From: Clavelina lepadiformis
Taxonomy: Eukaryota > Chordata > Ascidiacea > Aplousobranchia > Clavelinidae
Direction: 5' to 3'
Assembly: GCF_947623445.1 (NCBI RefSeq)
Contig: NC_135240.1
Location: 23,870,001 to 23,934,000, forward strand
Length of the DNA: 64,000 bases
The first letter of the stretch is position 1; each line of letters opens with the position of its first letter. This document shows, piece after piece, positions 1 to 12,100 of this stretch. A program made the position numbers and the translations under genes. Under the pieces are notes generated by a model. That model was given only the letters and a program-made list of their open reading frames with translations. It made no database searches and was not told the DNA's origin.

Positions 1-376
1 GTAACATTTTCACTTTGTTATTAATTCTTTGTATTGTCCACTGGAAAGTTGGGCTTGACATACTGTATAGTTCAGTTACTATATGTTAAAAAATAATTAT
101 GTAAACATTTCAATGGAAATAGTAAACATCCAAAATGTTTCGTTTAATTTAGCAAGATCATTGTTAGTGCATTTGTGGAATTACTTAGAGGTTCATAACT
201 CACTTTCCCAGCTTCAATAAAACAGCAAGAAGTCATTTATATACATTGTATTTGTTATTGTATCGTCCCTGTTCAATTGTTTTACAAAATGCTCACAATT
301 TTTTCAAAGCCTTTGGTAGCTACTGCTCAAAAAATTATCAAAGTACAATCTCAACAAACAAAATATTTTCTTCCAG
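1..376. other. Upstream flank of the aminotransferase gene
   Basis: No complete gene is visible here. The first coding segment recognised starts after a splice acceptor at 375-376, with no in-frame ATG before it, so the start codon of the aminotransferase lies in a short exon either in this stretch or left of the window. An ATG at 289-291 followed by a GT at the right distance does not give the needed reading phase. The stretch is otherwise AT-rich non-coding sequence. Confidence 0.5.
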
Positions 377-3113
377 GTTCATATCTCGAGTGAGCGCTGC
401 ACGCAAGGAATCTCCTATAAGGTATTTTACTATGTTAGATGAACATATGAGAAGTCTTATGCATGTTGTGATATTTTCCAAAAATTGGCATATGATTTAG
501 GCAATGCGTTTTGAAGTTGTCTCTGGTTATGATATTATGGCCATGGAAGCACATACTATGGATATTGTAATTATTTTCATACTTTGGCATTTGACTCTTG
601 CTGTAACTATTTAATTACTTTGATGCATTTGTTCAGAGAAACAACAGCAATTGCTCTAAAGAATCCTGAAATTCTAACCCTCGCAGCAGGATGGCCAAAT
701 CCTGCGTTGTTCCCTTTTCAATCTGCTGAGCTGAAAACTCACGATGGAACTGTTATAAAGTTTCACGGAAAAGAAATGGAAAAAACACTTCAGTACACAA
801 CATCAAAAGGGCAAGATAATAATTTACATTCACATGGTGAAAACATCGGTTGATACCACCATCAGTTCATACCAAAATAGTATGTACAAATGAAGTTATA
901 ATTAACTTGATTTATTATTTTTAGTATCCCTGGTCTCCTGGAATGGGTGAGGAAACTTCATATCAAGTATCACAGCCCTCCACTGATGAAACTTAATCCA
1001 GGAGATGGTGGATTTGATGTTGTCATCACAAGTGGAAGTCAGGATGGTTTGGGAAAAGTTTTTGAAATGGTTGCAAATTCAGGAGACAACATTCTTCTGG
1101 ATGACCCTTGTTATGCTGGAACTTTGGCTTTTGTTAGTTATGTCATCTGTGTTTGTTTATTTGATATTTTTCAGTACAGATACTATACTTATTTAGCACT
1201 ACTGTATAATAATAATCGACAGAGAGATTGTTATATATGCGGTGTAACCTTACAATAACCTTATTTGATGGAATCAGTTATTTATGATATGTATTATGTA
1301 TAAATTGTCTATTATATGCAATCTTCTGCTTTAACGCCATTAGAAAGTAAGCTGCTATTTAATTTTTCCAATTTTTGTTGATATTTTTTGTGATACACAC
1401 TTCAACATAATCAATTCACTTCTGCTCTCGTGTTCATGCTATATCTACTGTATTTTGATTTTTAATCCTTAACAGAATGTATTTCCTTTAGTTAAGACCG
1501 CAAGGATACAATCTTATCTCCGTGGCAACAGATCAGCACGGAATGAGGTCAGATTCACTTCTTAAAGTGATGCAAAGGTGGAAGCCACAGGATGCCTGGG
1601 ATCCTGAGTCAGATATTCCGAAGGTATTATACACAATCCCTTCTTGTGGAAATCCTACTGGTGCATCAGCTACGTTGGATAGGAAAAAGGAAGTTTACAA
1701 GGTAAAACATAAATGAAAGTCTGTTTAATTTTACCAAGAATATGTCTCCATTTGTAACCTGCAGATTGTTTTATTGTAACAATACAATAAACATGTAGAA
1801 TGCCACATGCATTTGCTTTGTATAACTTTTACTTCAACTTAATTTGCATTTTGCAGATTGCTCAAGATTATGATCTGTTGATTATTGAAGATGATCCTTA
1901 CTATTATTTGCAGTTTGATGTAAGTTAAATGCCCAAAAAAACTTTTTTCCGTAAAACTTTTTTCAAACGCAGCAAAATACAGTTAATTTTGTAATACACA
2001 TAGAAATGTTCTTGTTAATTTGTAACTTTTCATCAAAAATAGCTGTTTTTTTAACGAAAGCATTTTCTTCTGCAATTTTAAATGCTTTGTTTTCAGAATT
2101 TTATACCCAGCTACCAGTCAATAGATGTTGATGGAAGAGTTATTAGAAGTGATTCAATGTCTAAGGTATGCTATACTCAATGTCACTGTGTCAAGTAAAA
2201 TCTCTAAGCTCAACTGAGATATCTTGAAAGCAGTTTTGTTTAGCACATTTAAGTGCTCACAGTATTTGTCAAATTGTGTGTCTATTGATCATAATTATGA
2301 TCATTATATAATCATTGTAGGGGGCGTTTCATTAAATTTTTTATAAAGACAATTTGACACACATATGTAGGTTTCGGGTTAATATATTTGTTAAACTTTT
2401 TTGAAGGTGATGTCATCTGGTCTCAGGATTGGCTGGATTACTGGTGCGCACCCATTTATCAAAAGGCTTATCTTGCATCAGCAGACCACTGTTATCCATT
2501 CCACTACTTTTGGGCAGGTGGGTACAACCTTACGCATTGCAATAATAAGCTATTGGTACTAATGGAGTAACGGTTGGAAGTTTTTACCTGAATTACTTTT
2601 ATTACTACTTATACATTGATACCACACTCTGATTGTTTAGAGTGCTGTGAATGCCTTACTGGATCAATGGGGAATGGAAGGGTTTGAGAGACACATTAAA
2701 AAGGTCCAAGACTTTTACAGATCTCAGCGGGATGTTATGATACAATGCATGGATAAACATATGACAGGTTTATGTTGTATTTCAAATTACTTTACTCAAG
2801 ATGAAGTTTACTTCTTGATGTTTGTTGACCATGTCTTGTGCTACCGAAAGATTATGCCGAGTGGAATGTACCATCTGGTGGAATGTTTGTGTGGATGAAA
2901 TTGAAAGGAATTGAAGATACAACGGCTTTGATCAAGAAAAAGGCATTGGAGAAAAAAGTCTTACTTTTACCTGGATCAGCGTTCAATGTTGAAGACGGAA
3001 AACCGTCATCATACTGTCGAGCAGCCTATTCATTTGCAAGTGTGGAGGTGATGGACGAGGTTAGTTTCAAAGCAATCAATATGGTACTAGGACTGAAAAT
3101 GAATCATCAATAG
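377..3113 (+). CDS. AADAT: Kynurenine/alpha-aminoadipate aminotransferase (AADAT/KAT II), 5' partial
   Basis: A PLP-dependent fold-type I aminotransferase; in the family it transaminates 2-aminoadipate (lysine breakdown) and kynurenine (to kynurenic acid), usually in mitochondria. Exons: 377-421, 637-810, 925-1132, 1492-1701, 1857-1919, 2097-2165, 2407-2517, 2641-2767, 2851-3113. All phases agree, giving about 423 residues against 425 in human AADAT. Recognisable blocks are SAARKESPIR, LAAGWPNPALFPF, ITSGSQDGL, CGNPTGA, IIEDDPYYYLQF and SDSMSK-SSGLRIG, which holds the PLP-binding lysine. The C-terminal part matches the family to the last residues. The intron after 810 has a GC donor (GCAAG) instead of GT, forced by the reading phase. 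The N-terminal few residues are missing from the model because exon 1 was not found. The identification is firm; AADAT rather than a sister aminotransferase is judged from remembered human sequence. Confidence 0.93.
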
Positions 3114-3288
3114 TTTTGAATGGCAGTTTATTACGCGTAATGTGATAATTTGCCTTACAACTAATACTCTACTATGAGCATTATTTTACTTAATGTTACC
3201 CATTCTAAGGCTGTGATGCTTTCTTATCGTTCATATTAATGTATATTATTTATAAACATCAAGTAAAGGGCTAGCAGCAAAGCTGTGT

Positions 3289-3332
3289 TTTATTTACATA
3301 ATGTAGCAATGGAAACAAAATAGACAAATAAA
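3289..3332. terminator. Overlapping poly(A) signals of two convergent genes
   Basis: AATAAA lies on the plus strand at 3327-3332, 214 bases after the aminotransferase stop. TTTATT at 3289-3294 is AATAAA on the minus strand, about 200 bases after the stop of the LRR-Ig gene. Each signal lies past the other, so the two 3' UTRs should overlap tail to tail by at least 40 bases. Confidence 0.55.
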
Positions 3333-3491
3333 TATCTGGGATTAAAAATATTTCTTTAACATGTGATATTGCACTGAATATTTGAATTTATTAAACATCA
3401 ATGCAGAAAGCAACAATATTCTAAAAACGGAACTAAATTATAGTAAAAATTTAACACATAGCAACAAAAATTAGGTGAATTTTGATGAGAA

Positions 3492-6400
3492 TTAAACTGA
3501 GGTCTCGTATGAATGTACACAGCCTTCCACAACAGCACTTATAGTGTGTAAAGCAGGATTTTCAGATATGATTGGTTGTTGAACAATCTTAACCTCACAA
3601 TGCTCAAGCAAGTGTGGTAAATTGTGAGGGCTGAATCCCTCCGTGCCAAACCTAACTGTTTTTTCGGGTTTGTCCATCTTTGTCGTAGCCATAGTCTTAT
3701 GTTTCTGCACCCTTGCTGTTACGATTGGTTTACGGAACATATAGTAAGGGAGAGAAGTTGTTTTTGAAAAGTTGTATGGCTTGTTTTCTTCAAATTTTTC
3801 ATCACGGTTGTTGGTGAGGACGTTGTGGTCCAATTTGCTTGTACTACCTCCTTCGCTGCTGTTGATGGTGTTGGAAGACTTATGGACATCTACTAGCACT
3901 TCTGTGAACCCAGCGTCTCCTGCCAGCTGTTCATCTGTTGTAAAAAATCAGTTTTGTTTAGTAAATAGGCTTGTTTTTGAGTGGTTGTGAGTCACTTGTG
4001 ACCATCACAAAAGCTTCTCTTTGTTTGCTGAAATCTAACCTGAATTTCGACTTTCAGTGTCGCTTGGGTTTTGCCACATCCAGCGTTTCAATGTGAATAC
4101 AGAACCCACCGATGATGCTAGGTTATGACTCCGATGCATTACCGATGTTCCCAATTTTTCAATGTTAGTATTGATATCCTGTACAAATACATGATTAAGT
4201 AACACCAGTATATATCCTCTGCCACTGTAACTCTAGAATACCTAATACAACATACCTGCATGGTTGGTATGCTGGGCATTGAAATGGTAGGCATAGATAT
4301 GCTTGGAATTGATATACTGGGCATTGAAATACTCGGAAGCTGCACACCACTGGGCATACTTGGCATTTCAATATGCAAACGGTCTCTACCAATTTTGATT
4401 AAGTTCAAAGATTAATTTCAATGGAATATGCATACGCTATTTAGCTGTATATACCGTGGCAAGTTTACCTAAGGTTAGCGGCATATTCCCACATATTGAG
4501 TGAAAATTCAGAATGTCGGGCATCATAGAGAGTTTTCTTTACAGTGTATGCTCCTTTGACAACAGAGTCCAAAAACAGTTGCTGGCATGTGAAGTCGTAT
4601 CGACCATAATGCCTGTAAAAGACAAAAAGCAGAAGGTTAAATTTTAACCGCCCGAGGTTTTGTTTACATTTGCTATTGTTAAGCATAATGCTTCATACGA
4701 TTGGGAGTCACCTGTTGGCGTTTAATGAGGCCATCGATTCATCCAATGTTTTTGAACGAGATCTTATTGGTGGGTTTTCTTTCTCCTCTTCTTCTTGTTG
4801 ATGTAATTTCTTTTTGAGCTGCCGTCGAGCCTTGTAGTGCTCATACATGTACCTACAATTAGAACAAAACTAACAGTGAAATAGCTTTTTAAATTATTAA
4901 CCAGTTATTGAATTCATACTTACATGCACATGTTAACGGAATTCAAAACAATTGCAACCATGAAAGAGACGCAGGCAATTACTACGTAAATAATGGTGCT
5001 TGTGTTGCTTAAAATCACTCCCATCGCTGTCGTTTGATTGGCTGTGCTAATTGTGTTGTTTGCTACACACCTATGTAAATATATGTAGTATGCCCTTGGT
5101 TAATGTAGATTAGACTTTATGTCAACTGCTAGCAGCATGTCTGCATCGCACTGTTGACAGTCTCTTGGTGACCTATGATGACTAATATACATTACTTCCT
5201 TTCAACTAAGAAAACTACCTGGAGGCAAATTTTTTAATTTATAAATGGTAAACAAAGTTTTTTGATAATCCTGCATTAACGTGAGCAAGCTATCTGTGTA
5301 CTACGTATTGTAAGTATTGTTACCTGTATAATCCTGTTTTGTCAAGTCTGACATCACGAACTGTTAACACCTCTCCATATGCAGATAAACTGTACCTAAT
5401 TCTTAGTGCATCATCATTCAGAAGCGCTCCTAGTGAAATTTCTTCCCCACTGGGTGTAAACCACATGACCAGTGGTTTGGGTGTTCCACTTGTATAACAA
5501 CTAACATAGCCATCATTGTATTCATTTGCTGTGGTATTGTACGGCTCATGGAGCCAGACTTCACTGCATTCCAGCTGGGTTACTGAGAGATTTTCAAGAT
5601 ATTGCCCCCGCAAACTTTCAGGAAAGTAACATTTGACTGGAACATTTCTATCAGCTTCTTGCAACCATTGATGAACTTCTTTTTGAAAACAGTCGCAGGA
5701 CCAAGGGTTGCTGTGAAGAACAATTTTGTTATGGTCTATTGCTCCATTACTGCTCAGCTTCTGCAATAAATTTACTGGAATATGCTGAAGATAATTGTTG
5801 GTGACAACCAATGTAGTCAAATAATTTAACTTAAGCAAAGAGTGCTCAGATATTTGAACAAGGCTGTTATTTGCCAAAGAAATCAGCTTGAGATTGGCAA
5901 AACAATATGACTGAAACGTGTTTTCATCGATGATTGAGATTTCATTACCTTCCATGTACAGGTGAGTTAAATTATGAAGGCCTGCCAGCAGGCCATTACA
6001 TGAGGGAACTTTGTACAAAGAACTACCACCTAAATCGATCACATTTAGTCTTCGAGGTAGTATCTGGCACCCGGTATTTAAGCCACAAGAATGTTGGTGA
6101 ACATTGGAAACAGTCTGTACACCTCGTAAAATTAGAGTCTTTAAATTTCCTAATGTAGAAAGCTTTGCCTTCACAAAGTCAACTGGATTTTGAGATAGGT
6201 CTAAAAATTCCAGTGCATGTAAATTGGAGATATCAGTGATTGAATTAATTTGATTGTTTGAAATATGCAAGTGAGTGAGGTGAATTAAACTGTATTGTTC
6301 AAAGTAAGCCTCAGTAATCTCATTGCCTGACAAGTCCAGCTTGGTCAAAGATGTAAGGTTAGCAAATGCTGAAAAATAAACTTCTCTAATATCATTTCCA

Positions 6401-6798
6401 GACAGGTTCAAATATTTCAGATTTTTGAACTGTGCTAGAAAGTGCATAGGAACATGTTGCATATTTGGGTTGACCAGTGTTATGTTTATCAGCTTGGGAA
6501 ATGGCTTCATTTTCCCCTTGAAAGCGGCTACATTAAAATTCCGGAGTTGAAGGTGTGTAGTATCTCCAGGTAAATCGGCGAGTATAGAACTAACCAACCA
6601 TTCAGTCGCATTGATTGTTTTGCCGTTTCGATTTACTTGTGACTGATTTTTTTCGGTATCCCAGTCACAAAATACAAAGTGTTCATATTTTGGGGTATAA
6701 CTGCATACACATGGTTTTGGGCAAATTCTATCTTCAGCTCTTGAACATTGATAAAACAAGCAAATTCCAAATGCAACCAAAAACCAATAGATTTTCAT
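3492..6798 (-). CDS. LRR-Ig single-pass transmembrane protein with PDZ-binding tail
   Basis: Seven exons read leftwards: 6798-5324, 5070-4924, 4852-4712, 4612-4469, 4385-4256, 4178-4040, 3934-3492; all phases agree, 872 residues. Order: signal peptide (1-21), LRR N-cap CPKPCVC, about ten leucine-rich repeats, LRR C-cap with NPWSCDC, one Ig domain (cysteines in GYVSCYT and YRCVANN), a transmembrane helix around IIYVVIACVSFMVAIVL, then a cytoplasmic tail of some 330 residues. The tail has five 5-residue repeats of the type MPSIS, coded by one 130-nt exon. It ends in ETSV, a class I PDZ-binding motif. The plan matches the animal LRR-Ig family (LINGO, AMIGO, LRRN, Kekkon), which act as neuronal adhesion or receptor-modulating proteins. 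I cannot assign it to one named orthologue. The start codon precedes a clear signal peptide. Confidence 0.88.
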
Positions 6799-7089
6799 GG
6801 CAACTTCTATTTATGGCCACAGATTTCTCTTGAAGCAGATGCTTTTATTACATAGTTGTAAATACACAACTTGGTATTTAGACAAGCCAATAAACAGATT
6901 TCAGTCAACTTAATAAAGATAACTTTTTATTGGAAAACCCTGTATTCACAATAACAAGTCAGTGACCATTAATTACATACATATATACTGAACAAGTTAC
7001 TTTAAGTCTGGCTATCAAGTTCAATAAAGCACGGGCTGGTAGATGTTTAATGTGCTCATATTATGTCCTAAATTTTACATTGCTGTAGC

Positions 7090-7258
7090 CAGGTTTTTTT
7101 TTAAAGTTTGGTTGACCGCTAAGTAGTTTTAAGAGACCGCAAGTGTTTCATTTAAATACCAAAAAATAGCCTGTAGTTGCAAATCCAAATTTTGGGAAAC
7201 CGCTGGAGAAGTTTGGGGGACCGTTTCCGTCCCCCAAAACACCTTAAAAAAAACACTG
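7090..7258. mobile_element. hAT-type MITE, 169 bp, perfect 8-bp target duplication
   Basis: The ends are CAGGTTTTTTTTTAAAG and, read inwards from the right, CAGTGTTTTTTTTAAGGTG, an imperfect terminal inverted repeat of the hAT CAGxG type. GCTGTAGC is repeated exactly on both sides (7082-7089 and 7259-7266), the 8-bp duplication expected from hAT transposase. There is no coding capacity. Inside it are short repeated GGTTGACCGC / GGGGACCG-like motifs. Confidence 0.88.
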
Positions 7259-8033
7259 GCTGTAGCTATTTTATTTGACACAAACTTTTTTGTTTTACTA
7301 AGTATTACGTGGTGGGTGAGTGTCTGAATTTAAAGCTTTCACTTTATAGTGAAAAGGCATTTTATGTTTAATTCACTCTACCTCTAACTTTTGAAAATTT
7401 TTGGGTAAAGTAAACAACAAATTTCTTTCTTGTTTCAAAAGATTTTTAGTAGAAATAATTTAAAATTAAGATTACGAATACCGAAATTAATTGTAAGTTT
7501 CAGTTATAATTTTTCAGTCGATATAATTTGTTGTTTGATATAAATCTTATAACATATCACAAAAGTAAATTAAAATATCTCAACTGTAAAGGAAAAAATT
7601 ATGCCAGATGAGATTTGTAAGTAGCAAAGGTTATAAAATTATAATTCTACGATTCTCTGCAGCCGCAAAATGTTTTGATTTTCCTAGCAATACAGTCAAA
7701 CTATGTTTATAACATCAAAAGTACCAAAATTCATGAGTGATCTGAAAAGAAACATTTTGTCCAAACTGTATATAGACATATGATGCATGCTACATGTTTA
7801 AAAGATTTTTGTCTTAGATTTTACTTTGTTTTTTTTTATATCTTATCCAAAGCTAACATGCAGGGAAGCTTAGTATGTTGTTCTTATAAAGTAGCAGGAG
7901 TAATTTATTATACAAAAACTTCAATCTTTAAATCTACTTGATACTTTCAACGGCTCACTTTAGCCTTAAAAAAACAAAACTGCAAATCCTGGAATATGAA
8001 AATTTAGCTGAGAAATAAAGTAATTTTAAGAGG

Positions 8034-8066
8034 GATGACTTCACCTAAAAATAGGGTGAAGTCATC
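8034..8066. repeat. 12-bp perfect stem-loop
   Basis: GATGACTTCACC (8034-8045) and its exact reverse complement GGTGAAGTCATC (8055-8066) are separated by a 9-base AT-rich loop. The arms lie in AT-rich intergenic DNA with no target-site duplication seen. It could be a hairpin RNA, a very small palindromic repeat or chance. Confidence 0.6.
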
Positions 8067-8844
8067 TAATTAATACTCAAGACTGCTAAGCTTGTAGTGT
8101 CCTAAGCAACCTTTGCAATGTGCAGTGTAACAGTAGAGTACCATTTTGAATAGCTTTTATAAAAATTAATCGTTTGCAATTAAACAGAAAACAGCACAGC
8201 CTTTAGTATTTGACAGATTAAGGCCGGCGTGTACAGAATTCTTAACACTTAAAGTGTAGCAGTAGGCCTGAGAATTTTAAAAAAACTGTTTTTCCTCTGC
8301 AAGTTTCGCAGTCTGGCCTGTCCGCCTAATACTAGGATGAACAACCGTCTTTATTCTAAAAAATTTAAGAACTTTAGGCAATTTGTGCAAAGACCGAAAG
8401 ACGTTGCAAAATAGGCTAATACCGCTACCATGACAAATACCTTTTTGAAAGGTAAACAAAATTCCAGGCTTGTAAATTTAAAGATTTTGAGAATCGTGAA
8501 TCTTCACAGTAACGTGTAACTTATTAACCAAACAGTCTGGCAGCGTCAGAAATAAATAAGCTAAAAACTGTGTAGGACAGGCCTATGCTGCTTCATGCGG
8601 CGTCTATCTAGCTCTCCGCTGTAAACATATGTAGCGGATACCATAAAATATAATCTAGCCACTTAGACCAAGAGTTGCTTATTTCCGGTGACCATAAAGC
8701 AAATTAGCACAATACAGTAATACTTTGATAACCAAACGACTTTTGCAGTTTGCACTACACTGCAGTGTTAACGAACAAATTGTCAATAAAAGAAAAAGGT
8801 TAGGACTGAAAGGGGTTACGGTTTGCTGAGTACTTTTGTTCGTA

Positions 8845-9033
8845 ATGGACATCTTTTATAGCTTCATCAAGGCACAAACGCGACACGTAAACGAAAATTT
8901 CCGAAACTTTCGAGTTTCATTTCGACATTTTTTGAATTGTTACGCTGTACTTTGTTTTTTTTAGGCCTTTCGAAGACTGGCAGAACTCGTGCAAGAAGAG
9001 TGGAAACACAAAGCCGCTGATTCAGAAAATTGA
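8845..9033 (+). CDS. Candidate 36-residue two-exon microprotein
   Basis: Exon 1 is 8845-8886 (14 codons, starting MDIFYSFIKAQTRH) and exon 2 is 8965-9033 (starting AFRRLAELVQEEWK and ending SEN-stop). The intron 8887-8964 begins GTAAAC and ends with a long T run plus AG. Both junctions are in phase 0. An in-frame TGA six codons before the ATG fixes the start, and AATAAA follows the stop by 71 bases at 9104-9109. The peptide would be a helix rich in charged and aromatic residues with no signal peptide. Its size and basic helical character loosely recall mitochondrial ATP synthase epsilon (about 51 residues), but the match is too weak to claim. It is a hypothetical gene supported by gene-like signals only. 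Confidence 0.45.
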
Positions 9034-9103
9034 GAGGTGGCAATATTATGGAATTAGATTGGCGAAAACCTGCAACATTGCTTTGGGTGAAAGAAATGAC
9101 AAC

Positions 9104-9109
9104 AATAAA
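9104..9109 (+). terminator. Poly(A) signal of the candidate microgene
   Basis: Canonical AATAAA 71 bases after the stop codon of the 36-residue open frame, at the spacing usual for a short 3' UTR. Confidence 0.45.
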
Positions 9110-12100
9110 TTCAGCTGGGTGTAGCACTACGTCTACATTGATTATTAGCTTGCCTTTTATGCAACGATTTTGTTTGTGATAGATATTACTCGCAAGCTGC
9201 GAAGTGCTTCAATGTAACGTATGCTAGTACCATTGTAGGAAATCGTGGTGTCATGTGTGACAATATACATAACTTGTCATTTAATAAACTTAGTACGTAA
9301 AGGACTTGCACGAAAATTGTGATCTTTTATACGTAACAATTAAACACTATGATACTTTTAATGATAAGTTCGCAAACAGGATAATTGGACAAGGCAATGA
9401 GGTATCATCGCCGAGTTTAAGTTGTTCAGAAACATTCTACAGTGGCAGAGGAAAGATTTTTATATCATATCGGCACATGCTGATGATTTTATCTGTGGTA
9501 GTTTGTTGCTATTATCAAGTTCTTCTATTTGGTCATAACGTAAATCTCACCTACCAATAAAACAAACAAGCGACGCAAAAGCCTTGGAATTGAAATATTA
9601 TTCAAAAAACATTTTCTTTTGCACACCGAATAGTGTAGCCAACCCAAAATAGCAGGGTAAAATTTACAAAGATCTATTTTTTAGTTTGGGAGTATGTACG
9701 AACGGTACGAAACTGAAACAACAGTTTCTGATTAGATCACCCTTTTCCCCTGTATCTTAACCAATAACCACAAAGCGAACTACGCATCTGACGTCATGCG
9801 GCTGAGGCTGATTCAACCACAAGTTTGAGATTCAAAGGGAATTCATTGACGCATAATTTCGATCTGTAGAAGGTTGAGTAACTTGTATAACAGCAATTTA
9901 AACAGTCAACATGAAAAATCCGTTGTTTTACAGCAAAATTTTAGTACTGTTTTGTAATGGTTAATAAGTTAAGTGCTTGTACATATGGCATGAACTTTGG
10001 ATAGAATGAGCACAACTTGTGACCGAAAATTGCAGGCCCATTTGTGATTGTGAATTAATAGCTGGAAGCATTCATTAATAAAATTTATTATCTTTTGATT
10101 CCATAAGATAAGTATGAAAGACTTTATCAGATAGCATACTATTGATCAAATCTTGTTGTGTTCGAAATGTGTTTTGGCATTTAGCAAAAATGTTCAAAAA
10201 CAAGCGCACATATGCACTTTTTTGCAAAGTAGGCCTAAAACAAAGTTTGATGTTTCTGAAATAAAGACCGTAATCATTTTTACTACAAAAGAAAAAATAA
10301 AGGAAAGGAAATTGTCGTTTCTTACTGAAAAAAAAACGGCGTGTGTATCAGTATATCGACAAACAGTTTTGATTTGTAGGTGGTGGGTTTTTAGCCAAAA
10401 CGGTGCACCAAACAAAGTTGAAAATCTATTTGTTGGGCCATAATCCATTAAAATCATATAGAAGTTGAAACGTTACAAGCTAATAACAAGATTAACTTGT
10501 ACTACAATTTTTTATAATATTAAAACAGAAAAATATGAACAGAAAACAGACTATAATGTTGATTGAGCGTTGTGCTCAGCTGTATATGCCACGTTATTTT
10601 CACTGCGGTAGAGCAATGCGCATGCGCAGAACGTTAGCTTGCGTACGTAATGGTTGCACATGTTTCGAAGCTACTCGTTATGGTAGTTTGTACCTAGTAG
10701 CTGATTGTCACGTTGTGCACACGTGGTGATAGTGCCGGTAAAATTGTCCAGGTCGCATTATGAGCGGTTAATTAACGTTAAAACATTTTCAAACCATTAA
10801 AGTGGTTTTGATAGTGTTCGATAAGAGGCATAGCCTCTTTAACTACGGAATCCTCAATGCCGATTTTAAGCTTGGTTTATAGGCAAGTTATCTCAGTGGC
10901 GGCAGGTAGGCTAATTCATTAATTGGCATTCGATCATTCCTAATGCACAAATTTAAATTTACTGTGCAAAATGCAAATTTTTCAATCCAGTTTATGCTTG
11001 TATGGGTCGAAATGAATCTGAATTTGCCGGTAAAACTTGAAATAACGTAAGTATCGGTCTCATATACACTGAAAGCGTCAGAAACAAAATCAAGGGTTCT
11101 GACGTTTATAGCTGTTTTTCCTCATATCCTCCTGGTAAGCCTAAGTTGAATATTATAAGGTAATCCACATGGGAAAGTTTGGGGTCTAGTGCAAAATGTA
11201 TATCCAGTTGCTTTCAGTTGCCATTTTTATCCCATTTGCTGCTATGGGCCATTCGCATATTGTGGATAAAAGTCATGCGCATACTTACTGAAACGTTTAC
11301 TAGCCTTGTCTATAAATTTAATTTAAAAAAATGTGCCATAACTACACATTTAATAGCCTAGTTGAGCCTACTATCCACTGATTTTCTTAACAAATACTAT
11401 CTGCTCTTTTCAAACTTCACTTCAGTCTAAATCTTTATTATCGAAATGCATATCTGGGCCTGTACCTTAGTAGGGAGTATTGACACCTGCACGCACGAAG
11501 TTCATCAACATGCGCACTAAACCTTTTTTTATCATCTTGCTGATTTAAATATTTAAACAATATACATAACAATATATGTCTTTGCATGCACGAGTTCTTG
11601 TTGTAAATTCTCATACTTTTCAGTCATGGGCCTCTGCTCTGGATGTCACTGAAATACGGAAATGAAAGACAGTATTTCCCAACAACTTTCTAAAATTTAA
11701 TACAACAATTTTCACAGATAATATGAGAGCAAAAAGGGCTGACAACGACAAAACTGGAAATATACTTTCACTCCTTATACTTCCACTATGAATTAAATTT
11801 TTATTTTACCCAAATAACTAAAGTCAGTCATTTAAGTCTATTTTTTCCAGATTAACCATATATAGAATTGCACGGTCATATTAGAAGAGAAATAGCTTGA
11901 TGTTATATTATTGCAGTTTGGCATGTGACCCTTTAGGCCTATTAGTCAATGGGAAATTATATATGGACTTTACTTTAACACAACTGCCTATCTGTACTAA
12001 AAACTGTGTGATCTACTTGCAATGAAATAATCACTTACTGAAACTAAACTGAAGGATACACTAATAGGTTGAAATTAAAAAGGTGTTTCCAAACTAGGCC

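Larger units (their letters stand above)
6799..8844. other. Intergenic region with one MITE and a hairpin
   Basis: Upstream of the LRR-Ig gene; very AT-rich. Short open frames here have no family resemblance and are ignored. Only the transposon at 7090-7258 and the stem-loop at 8034-8066 stand out. The promoter of the LRR-Ig gene should lie in the right part of this stretch or just upstream of 6798, but no TATA box was recognised. Confidence 0.6.

Noticed and set aside
289-330. ATG-led frame as the first aminotransferase exon
   Set aside because: Its only nearby GT ends the exon in phase 0 whereas the next exon needs two preceding bases; the peptide does not resemble the family N terminus.
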